Source: Epiperipatus broadwayi
Taxonomy: Eukaryota > Onychophora > Udeonychophora > Euonychophora > Peripatidae
Assembly (NCBI GenBank): GCA_028023455.1
Contig: JAQFVV010006215.1
Span: forward strand, 5,437,230 to 5,501,229
Reading direction: 5' to 3'
Length of the DNA stretch: 64,000 bases
Position numbers and translations under genes: made by a program. The notes under the pieces were generated by a model. The model was not told where the DNA came from, did not search any database, and saw only the letters and a program-made list of their open reading frames with translations. Shown one piece after another: positions 27,501-39,500 of the stretch. Each line of letters opens with the position of its first letter. Position 1 is the stretch's first letter.

Positions 27501-30500
27501 TGACAATGGGGAAGAAGCTACATTTAAAATTGCTTTTCAAAAATAAAATTTAAACAATTACTTACTGTCAGTAGAAGAAGGTAGTAATGTTTGAATAATC
27601 TGAGCTTGTCCTAATTCATTTTTGTAGAGAAAAGATTGGAAGCAATATAAAACTGAACAACGTAAAATAAAAGGTTGTCTTTCATTCACCATAGACATTA
27701 ATAAAACGACAATAGCTGGCCTATAAATAAATTTAACATAATTAATTGTTTTATTAAATATAAATTTTAAAAAATTGATATTCACCCCCCACAAAATAAA
27801 TAGATAATTAACCTGGGAGGAGTAGAAGGAGCAGTAACACTGGCAAAATATTCTTGATTTCCATGACTACCCCTAATAATTTCTGAAACAGTATTGATAG
27901 TCTATGGATGTAAAAAAAAAAAAAAAATTACAATATAATTGACAATAAAAATTTTACAAAAAGTGTAAAATATATTTCTAACCTCTGTCAAAATATCAGC
28001 TGGTACACCACTAGCCATTAAAATGGAACAAAGCTGTTTTAGTAAGCCTGTAAATTGATGTTTGTATGATTTGGTTCAAATACATTTCTAAATGATAAAA
28101 TCATTAATAACAATAAAAAATAAACTACAGATCACTTTTCTAATTACCATTGCTTTTTAAATATTAGTTTATATGCATATATTAGAATCTGCCATTTAAA
28201 AATTAATAATTAATCAAAAAAAAAAAGTAATATTGATTCAAGTAAATAATCACCTGATTGATTCATGACTTTCTGGCATGATGATATTACTTGTAATGGA
28301 TTATTTGGTGATACTAATGTCCTAACAAGCTAACAAAAAAAAAAAATGCAAGAAAATACTTGTTATTCTAATAATGGTGTAATCATAATAATAATAAAAT
28401 TTTTGTAAGATTTACTTTTTTATTTTGTAGTTTATTCATAAACGCAAGAACGTGAATTTGAAAATTATAAATTGCATATATTATTATTTGATATTTATAT
28501 ATTCATTTATTAATTTCTTTTATTTAAAAGATTCAATATTCAAACTATTTTTTAAAAAAGCTTTCAATCAACTAAAATTTCAAGCTATTGTTCAGAGTTT
28601 TGTATATATTGAATTAAGAATACAAAGATAAAAATAAACCATAAATTTATCTTTATTAAGTTCTTTGCTAAGCAATAATATTTAGTATCACTAAATATAC
28701 ATCACATTTTATTTGGGCTTTGGTTGGTTCCACATTGAATGATACATTTGATCTTGATAAAAATTGTAATGCTAATAATGTTCTTATTTTCAAAAATGTT
28801 ATGGCTACCAATGCACTACATATTTCTTTTTAAGAATTTTAAGATTATGCTTTCTTCCCTATCATTTTAATAAACAAATAAAATTCTCGGAATAACAATA
28901 GTATCAATTTTAAATATTATCACAGTAATTCTCAAGAAACCAAAGAAAAAGTAATTACACATTTAGAGCATAAAGTAAAGCATCATTTTGTCTTACAATA
29001 AAAAAAAAAGTTTCTGTTAAAACTGCACTTCACTGATCACTTTTTTAAATATATGATAAATGATTCTAACATTTTTTAATAGCCTTTCATTTGTCTAAAA
29101 ACATTTATGACTACATGCGTAAGCAAAAATGGTTTTCAAAAATAACTAAAGTACTTGACTCAATACTTACATCAAAGTCAGATCATTCAGTCTAATAAAA
29201 AAAAAACTCAATACTTACATCAAAGTCAGATCATTCAGTCTAACAAAAAAAATTCATGAACATTCATGAAGGTTGAAGATTTTATGAATTACCTTCCTTT
29301 ACTATTATCATAAGATTAATTATCTGTCAAAAACCAAATGATCCTTTCTGCTTCTTACTCATAATACATTTTTTAATAGCCTTTCATTTGTCTAAAAACA
29401 TTTATGACTACATGCGTAAGCAAAAATGGTTTTCAAAAATAACTAAAGTACTTGACTCAATACTTACATCAAAGTCAGATCATTCAGTCTAATAAAAAAA
29501 AAACTCAATACTTACATCAAAGTCAGATCATTCAGTCTAACAAAAAAAATTCATGAACATTCATGAAGGTTGAAGATTTTATGAATTACCTTCCTTTACT
29601 ATTATCATAAGATTAATTATCTGTCAAAAACCAAGTCTCACCAAATGATCCTTTCTGCTTCTTACTCATAATTATTTTCCTCCTTGAGATTGTATATTAA
29701 CTTCTTGCTTCTCCTATGTTTCTTGTTACCTCCCATCAATATTTCTACATTGCTAATCTTATCTTCTTAATTTTTTTTTATTCTTAGCCTATAACCATAT
29801 TTTACTCATGACATTTATGGAAGGGAATCATTCCTAACTATTTCTTTTAAATACTGTATACTTTTTATGATCAAATGATGAAGCATAATGCAAGCTATTA
29901 TGAATAATTATTAATGCATTGAAGGATTGAGATTATTTAATATATTTTATTAAAATATGAAATACAAAGAGTCTTAATGAATCAAAATATAGGCAAGTTT
30001 GGAAGAGGTGAAGCATTTCTTTGCAGGCATCTATTACATAGAATAAGCAAGATTCAAAATTAAATTTAAAATAGTTAATAAGATATTCTTTGATCAACAC
30101 TATTTCTTGCAGCAAATTGAAAATAAATTTTAACCATGCTAGAGGCATACAAAGATTTTGGAATTTAATTAAGATACTTGCTATGGGCAAGTTTGTCCAA
30201 TAATTATCTAGATGAAAACATTATTTTCTTCCTTTTATGAGAATTCAACTAATGACTTCATGGTTTAAAAGATCACTCATTTTCTAAGATTTAATCTATG
30301 AAATCATAATAAACAATGAAGTTAAGGTTTTAACATATTTTGGTTCTATGCTTATATTTTAAAATATATTTACTTTGCATATTTTCTTAAACTTATAGGT
30401 CTGCATTATGATGCAAGTGATAGCAGTCAAGAAGTAGATAATATTAAAGATTATTAATAAAGAGAAAAATAGTGAATGAAATATGTTGAAAGTTTGTTTC

Positions 30501-33500
30501 AATGCTGATCTTTATTATGAGAACATTTGTTCTAATGGTTGAAATTTGATAATGATACAATATGCAAAAATGTCTTAATAAATAAATGCAAAAATTATTT
30601 TAATTCTAATGGGACAGTCAGTTACTCCAATACATAAATTAAGATTACCTAGAATAAAAGGCATTATTTCTTTGCTTCCTAGCAACATTAGTCATCAATA
30701 ATGTTGGATATAGTGATTGTATGAATATAAATCTAAAAATCTGATTAACATAATTAAAACTCATAGTAGCTAGATATTCTAGCAATCTTTTAAAATTTTA
30801 AACATTTTCACAAAACCATAACTTTGTCAAAATTACAGTGATATAAATCATGAATATATCAGTTTTACAGATAGAAGGCCTTCACTCATGAATTAAAATA
30901 AAAATTATCTTAATTAAAAAAAAACAAACTGTTCCACCCCAAAAAATCAAAAGTTAAAGTACCCATAAATTAATCCAATATTAAGCCAATAAATATCACC
31001 ATTTCCTATGCTTGCTTATAACTGTTATTAAAACAGACAAAACTCACTATATGTATTGCCACTCACTGCAAGCTAGAGTAATCAATGGATGCCAGAAGGC
31101 TTGTGGATGAGTAGGCACTAGATGGGGATTTTATGCACAAGCCTTCTGGCATCCATTGATTACCCTAGCTTGCAGTAAGTGGCAATACGTATAGTGAGTT
31201 TTGCCTGTTTTAATCCAATATTACTTAGTAACTTTAATTGTCATGATTTTATTTTACATCAAAAATTATTAACAAAAAATTTATGGCTAGAACTAATAAC
31301 ATTTCTCAATCCGGACAGTTTTCAAATCAATTAATAACCATATTCAAGAGAAGAAAAACTAAGACCATAATAATGGATAACAACACTACTACCAAGATTT
31401 TAATTATCAATGAATAGCACTGGTTTAGCTGAAAAACAATAAAACAATGAGCATGGACATAATGAATTTAATTTCCTCTAATGAACAATTTAAATAAATT
31501 ACAATAGAAAGTTTATCTAACATGAATTAACACACTGCAGATTCATTTTAAAATATGAATTTGAATTACATATTGAATAAGATAAAAAATCATTTAAATT
31601 TATTCTTAATCATATCATATATGATCTTAAATTAAATAGAAAATATGCATCAGTAAAATATTCACATTATATGAATCAGAATAATGTGTAAACATAAATA
31701 TCAAAATGCAAACTTCTAAAAGTCTAATCATCACCAATCAGTCCTTTATATATTTCTGCTTTTAGTCTCAAGACAATAATTGCATCACATTTACATTCTT
31801 CTCTCTTACAATAATTATAATCTTCATTTCTATCAATAGATCATCATGTCATAATATTCTCTAAATATAATAGCTATAGATATCAATGGCATTTCGGATA
31901 TTTACTTTCCACAAAAACAAATATATTTTTACTTTTAAACCTGCTACATGGAAAATTATTTTCTTCATACTACAAATATTCTTGACTATATACATATTTA
32001 TGCTCTTCCAGGTTTTTCCATGTATAAAGATATTTCAAAAGAATCCCAATTATATCTTTCAAGGCAATAATGACATTATTATAATACATTGGACTTTTGG
32101 TTGTCCTTATGCAAGAGAAAATCCCAAAAGAATATTTGATATTTTTCATTAGTGACAATTTTCAAGTAAATATGTACACACCTCAGAGATAGAAATGCCA
32201 AATAAATTTTAATGACACAAACACAGAACCATTTCTAAATCTCAATAATTATACACTTTTCATAAAATATGTAACTGAAAATATTTGTGTTTAGTGGTGG
32301 TAATATTTATTTTAAACAACAATCCCATCTCATTACTCAACTTGTGAGTCACCTATATTAGTGAGAGTAATCAACAATGTCAAAAAAATTCTCAAACTAG
32401 TTTCTAACTAATGGCTTTACTCAATAGAGAATGTAGTTTTGCACTACAGTTAACTAGCAATCATTTTTAACTGTTATTGTGCTATTTAATCTAGGCAGAC
32501 AAAATTTTGGGATTCAAAATCTTAAGACCTTGGAGCATTCATATAATTAGCTTCAATAGCACAATAGAAGTAAAAGATGGCTGTAAGACAGCTATAGGCA
32601 AAATTGTGTTCTTAGTGAAGAAGGTTAATAGTCAGATAGTCTGGAAATCACTTTGGTACTATCATCTGGTAATCATTTACTATTCACACTTGCATAGAAG
32701 ACTTATGACTAAAATGATCTAAAGTGTATTTATTGCTGTTGAATATAATTTTTAAAAAAAGCTAAAAAGAATTATTAAGTACTTTGTTTTTGCTAAGATA
32801 ATATTATATACAAAATTAAATTAATGAAAATGTATAAATGTAAATCTATAAAAAAATAGTCTTTGTATTTACATCTATTTATATGTAATTAAAGGGGATT
32901 TGAATAGACTTTCAATTATTCTATATATCTGGGGGAGATGATGAACTGGATCAACAACTGATGAGTACTCATTACATGAAATATGAATATTGAAGATCAT
33001 TTATCTTTTTCACACGTATGTGATTATGTTTATCAACTATATAAGATGGAGTGGATAGCTAAAGAGAACTCAAAAGTCTGTGTTTAAATCCCTCTAATTA
33101 CATCTAAAATTCAGTATATATATTATACTTATGGGAATATTTAATGTGTGGAGTTATCCATTTATAAATACCAAATCAGAAAGCACTTTTCCCAGAACAG
33201 TAGCTAATATAAGCCAAATGCCCAGGCTGATTGCATTCAAAAGAAGGATCCCAAAGAGAATCATTTTTTGAATGCCATTCTAGATCTAATATAGAGAACA
33301 AAGTATTGCAGTTTTCATTTATAGATGTGAGAAATCAAAGTATAGCAAACTTTTCAATTTTTTTGATCATTTAACGTACTTATAATAAACCCCTCCACTC
33401 GTAGGTTATGTATTGTAATATAATATTTTTCATGAATGTTTTAGATTACAATATTTAATGTGTGGAATTATGTTTAAGTTGTGATTGTTGGTAATAGGAA

Positions 33501-36500
33501 AGGGGAGTGAGATAAGGTAAATTTTTGGTTATGAATATTTTTTGTAATTTTTTATTTATTTTATTTTTTTGGAATATGTGTTGTTATATATATATATTTT
33601 ATTTTATTTTAGTGTGCCTTGAAAAAGACTATATTAAATAGTCGAAACGTTGGATTTTTTTTTTTTTTTTTCATGATTATAGTCATATAAAAAACAAGTT
33701 TTAAAAAGAAGTTAGTTTGTTTTATTTCTATATTGAATATTTATGAACTATTTTGAAAAGAAGAACTGTGTGCTTAATATATTAAATTATTTGAATTAGA
33801 AAGCACTCTATCTAGAACAGTACCTAATAAAAACCAATTGCCCAGACCTGGCAATTTTACTTTATCTCTTGGTCTGGCATTGACTTTGATTAGCTACTGT
33901 CCTAGGTCAAATGTTTTCTAATTTAGTAATTGTAAATGGATAACTCCATATATTAATATTTTCATTTAAAACATCCATTAAAAATATATTACTATACATA
34001 ACCTACCAGTGAAGAGATTTATTATAATAAGTAAGAAAATTGAGAAGTTTGCTATACTATACTTTGATTTCTTATACTTATAATGTAAACTGCAGTGCTT
34101 TGTTCTCTATACTAGATCTAGAGTGTATAGCAATCAGCCCGACAATTTTATTTTATTTCTTAGTCTGGAGAGTTGACTTTCATTAGCTACTGTTCTAAGT
34201 AAAGTGCTTTCTAATTTAGTAATTATAAATGGATAACTCCACACATTAAATATTTCCATCTAAAACATCTATTAAAAATATTATACATCTTTATCCTATT
34301 TAGTGAGAACAACTAGTCCCCCAAAACTGTTTGAAAAACAGGAAGATTGTACAAAAAGCAAGGGATTATAATGGTTTTCTATGGAAAAAAATTTAGCTCT
34401 TTCTGAATGTACAATATATATGGAGCAAAATAATGCAACTTAAATCTATATAAAAAGGGGGGAAAAAACTGTTTAAAGATGCTCTTTCTTATAATCTATC
34501 TATTCAGCAGTCATCGTCATTTTCTAAGTCAGCAAATGCTCATTCTAAGGATCTATAATTGTCTTTTAAATTCTTTAATGATAATGGGTTTTTTTGAGGA
34601 ATACACCAAATGTTAATGGTTGATGATCTCTATAGAAAAAAATCAAAATCAATAGTTGATTTGCTTCTTTGATTTTCTCTTTGTACAACATGTTATAAGG
34701 TCTCATTCATTGATTTAAGACATTTTTAGACTTGATATTCCAATTGAAAACATATGTAATTAAAAAAAGTTATTTCACTATACAAACGTTTAGAAAAATG
34801 GACTAAAAAAGAGAGTACGTCTGCAATTGACAATTTTATGTGTTCTGCAAAACTGTTAACTCTTGTGGTGAAAAAAAGCCCATGTTAATGTTTCATTTTT
34901 TAAAAATTCATAATCTTATATAATTTATGTAAAATTATTTAGAATTAACAAAGCAATTTTTACTGTTGTGATCATAAAGACTTATTTATTAACATTGTAA
35001 AAGTAGCCAAATTATAGAAATGTACATTACAGAATCATAATCATGCAATTAATTTGAAAAATAAAAATCCTAATATATTAAAAAAGAAAAATATATATAC
35101 TTAATGCATTCTGTAATCAATATTTAAGGTTTTTTAAAAAATATTTACAATGCAGATCTAAATAAGGAGCACTTTATATATAAATATGCTACATTGGCAT
35201 TTTTTTTTTTTTTGATCATATGATGTCACATTTTATTAAGTGCGATATCCATTTTCATTGAGATAACTTAGAAATTTTTCAAAAAGTTTCATTACTTGTG
35301 AAAGCAGAGATATGAACTATTTAAATAAATATTAAAGATATGAATCTTTTTCCATTTGTTTGTATTGAATTTTTTTTAAAACTGCAAATGCATTTACTAA
35401 TAGTTCAATTTGACAGAAATTAACATTCATAAAGATTTTAATCCAAAATTGATTGACTGAATACTTTAGCTAATATATTACACTGTAGATAATTTAAAAT
35501 TAAATATTAATAGTATATTACCCAAATTTATTTTGTTTTTGCTGAATGAAATTTTCAATTTTTTTAATCATTTCTATATTTTTATATAATGTCCTCTATT
35601 TCTGAAACAAATTATGAGATGTTTTAATATTGAGCAACTAGATTACATATTATTTTTAATTTAGATTTAATGGTTTTTGATCATATAAAAGTGAGTAAAT
35701 ACAATATACAGTTTTAAAACTAATGTACATATTTTAAAATTTAATACTGTATTATATTTGGTTATTGTATGTCATCAAAGTATGATTTAGATTATTTATT
35801 TATTATACTGAATGAAACACTTTTTTTGTTTGTTTTATATATAGTCATTAATGATAAAAAATCTTTAATTTGGGTATGTCATTAATAAAGTACTGATTAC
35901 TTTGCAAGGATGCTGGATGAAAATTAAATAAAATACTGTACTATACATTCATTAATAGACAGCTATCATTACATCTGATTGGCTGTCATACAAGCATTCT
36001 AAAAAAGCGCATGCGAGAGGTTTCAGCCTTTCAATTTAATTTCAACTGTTTGCGCTTTATAAATAAATATTATTTACATATGTTACTGTCAATTCATAAC
36101 ATCTGAAAAACTACTGCATAGTAAATCGTAAGATTTCGCACTGGTTGTTTATAAATAAGACTCAGTGAGTTAAATGTGAAAATATTTAAAGCTTCATGCT
36201 CTCAAGTCAAAATGCTTTAGACTGGCTTATATATATAGAAAGTTAAGTAAAGAAAAGGGTGGAATCATCCTTTTCTTGTAAAATCTGTCTTGTGTTGCGA
36301 TTTGAGAGCCCTCTAGATAAGACTGTCATACAAGCATTCTAAAAAAGCGCATGCGAGAGGTTTTAGCCTTTCAATTTAATTTATATTCAAAATATTGTGT
36401 ATAGCATTCTGTACAGTCAGTACAATTTCAGCATAAAATTTGCTATTGGATGATATAGCTTTAATAATTATCCTGTGTCATTATCAGTCTTACAAAATGG

Positions 36501-39500
36501 CTGCCAAAAAAAAAAATTTTTTTTGTAAGATCATTACAATGAATAATCAATTGTAAATAAATATTGTAGTTAGAAAGTGAAAATGACCACTATTGTGAAT
36601 CCTCACATAAAGGCCAAGCGAGATATAGATCTGTGTGTGTATATATATATATTGTTGGACTTTGTAAAGTTAAAAGAAACGACGATTAATTTAAAAAGTA
36701 AACATGTACCTAACTATAAAGATATAAATAAATATTGGAAGCACAAATAGAATGAGATTCATTATATATAAAAATAGAACAATAACATTGTGGAGATTAA
36801 TAATATATCAGACAGAGGGGCAAGATAAGTTGATCAAATTAATAAAAGATATCAAATACAGTTAATTCAAGATTATGCTCCAACAAGTTCTCATTGTGAC
36901 AAAGAAATAGAGGATTTTTATATGAATATATAAAATGCTTTTGATCAGACTAAATAACATTTGAAAATTGTCACGGGAGATTTTAATGTTAGAATTGTTT
37001 AACAATTGAAAGATGAAAGTACATTAATGATTTTTATTAGTCACTCATTAGACTAGAGATTATTCAAATGAATAATATTTCTTTAGTGTAAGGGTGGTGC
37101 AATAAAATTTACACTACTGAAATATTATTCATTAAAGATGAAAGTGTTTCATCGTTAAATTTATATTCTCAGCATTTTATATTTTTTTAGCCACAATTTA
37201 TTTACAAGCTTATTAAAGTTAATAGAATTTAAAAAATTCTTTTATAAAAATAAGTAAATGCCTTTTTGCTACTTACCTGTAACATTAAATGAATATTAGA
37301 AACTTTCTGGGCAGACCATCCAATTTCAGCAGAAGTATTAAATTCAAAAAATGGTGTTATCCTTTGAATAAAACTGCCCTCTTTAAAGAAAGTTTGATTA
37401 GAAGTGTTATTTTTAAGAAGATTTAGAAGTAGCAGCAAACAATCCTCAACAACAATACCTAAAAAAAAATTGTTTAATATATATATATATTTTCCCAAAG
37501 TTTTCTCAAATGTTAATTTAATAATTTAAAAAGTAACCTTCACCTCCATCACTGTAACCTTCTTCTGCAATGATGTCCAATAGTCGATCAAAAGCACTTT
37601 CAAAGGCTACAATTTTTTGAATATTAGCATTTCCTTTGGTTAGCTGGATCAATAATAATAGAGCCTAAAAAAAAAAAAGACATCTAATTATCATTAAAGA
37701 AATGAATGAAAAATGTTTACTTCTTAAACAGATATTAAAAGGGTTTGCAAAATACACCTGGGTCTCTTTTTACGCGGACTTATTTAACACGATTTTGAAG
37801 TTACGCGATTCGTGTTTCATCGGAAGTCGAACTCCGATATTGCGCTATTACTTTAAATAATAAATTTCGCACACTTACGTTATATTGAAAGTAATAGCAC
37901 ATTATTGAAATTCGACTTTCAACTTAGTAATTTCAATATTTTCAGTGCTTTATAATTGTAAGATTTTATGCAATAATGAAATTAAAATCATGATTTCCAC
38001 ATTTTATGTATACACACATTAAATTTTACAAGATTATAATGTAAATTTGTTCAAACATTGTGCGTGTTAATTTTGCATTTTAAATCACATTCTGTTTTTG
38101 CTTTTTAAAAAAGAACGTTTAATCAATTATTAATCATTTAGTGTCCGCAAGTTTATTTTTAAAAGATGAGTAATAGCAGTGGGCACAATTAAAACTGAAA
38201 ATTAAAGACAAAAATAAGAATTTAATTTTTAGTTGTTAGATTAATTACTAATTATATTGTCACCAGAAAACCATTAATTAACACAACATGAGAATGACGT
38301 TGGCGCTAGTTGTATTTCATCTTGTGAAGAATCTGATTTTTTTTTTCAGTTAGCAAACGAACCTGTTTACCAGCAAATAGCCATAATAATTAAAACGTGT
38401 ATAAAAAAATATAAATTACTGTAAATTATGCATAAAAATATATTGTTTTGAATAAAATTAAATATTATAGTTAAAAAAAGTGTCTTGTATCAATTTTTTT
38501 CAAATTTGAAATTTTTTATTAGTCATATTTTATTTCCTTATTTTTTTTTTGCACGAATTTTAAAGTAAATTTTACGTTGGTGCTTTGCTTTTACGCGAGT
38601 TTTGAAAAATCACAGTCCATATCCCCCCTTTTTCAAGGTAAGTTACGTCTATTTTTGCACGATTTCATTTGCGCGTGTTTTCTGAGGAACCTATCTATCG
38701 CGTAAAACGAGACCCACGTATATAAATATTAAATTGAAAAATCTTCAAATCAATTTAATTTTAATTATTTTAACAAAATCACTGCAATAATATATATCTA
38801 TTAGAAGCAATAATTCACTCTATTTTATTCTACTTTAAAGTTGTTTATTCTAAGTTTGATTAAGCAAAAGATAAATGATAGTGATATATTCATATCATTA
38901 GGCAAATTTGTGGCCATTCATTCTTTTCAGAGAGGAACACAGAATGTTCGTCATTGATAAGCAATAGCTATAAACCAATCCGGGTTTTTGGGTATAGCAT
39001 TGCCATCTAGTGTCCATTAATTACTCAAATTTACAATAGATAGATCTAAAATAGTTAAATATACCTGGGTCTCGTTTTACGCGATAGATAGGTTCCTCAG
39101 AAAACACACGCAAACGAAATCGCGCAAAAATAGACGTAACTTACCTTGAAAAAGGGAGGATACGGACTGTGATTTTTCAAAAAAAGCGTAAAAGCAAAGC
39201 ACCACCGTAAAATTATTTTAAAATTCACACAAAAAAAAGTAAGAGAATAAAATATGACTAATAAAAAATTTCAAATTTGAAAAAAATTGATACAAGACAA
39301 ACTTTTTTTAACTATAATATTTAATTTTATTCAAAATAATATATTTTTATGCATAATTTACAGTACAGTAATTTACATTTTTTTATACACGTTTTAATTA
39401 TTATCGATATTTTCCGATAAACAGGTTCGTTTGCAAACTGGTAAAAAATCAGATTTTAATTTTTAATTGTCAAATTTAATTGTGCCCACTGCTATGACTC

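Larger units (their letters stand above)
15508..27565 (-). other. USO1 intron k-l (12.1 kb)
   Basis: Longest intron here. It holds a hAT MITE (15.8-16.3 kb), palindromic SINEs (17.4, 19.5-20.3, 21.7 kb), an RTE-like LINE relic (21.2-24.0 kb) and a 340-bp-family dimer inside that LINE. From about 24.1 to 27.5 kb it is AT-rich sequence without recognisable elements. Confidence 0.85.
28330..37276 (-). other. USO1 intron g-h (8.9 kb)
   Basis: Contains the 29-kb tandem duplication, a palindromic SINE (31.0 kb), a SINE fragment (32.3 kb), a tRNA-like piece (33.05 kb), a large inverted repeat (33.1-34.3 kb), a 340-bp-family copy (36.0 kb), a LINE endonuclease relic (36.7 kb) and a short hairpin element (37.0 kb). 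The stretches 29.7-30.9 and 34.3-35.9 kb show nothing recognisable. Confidence 0.85.
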
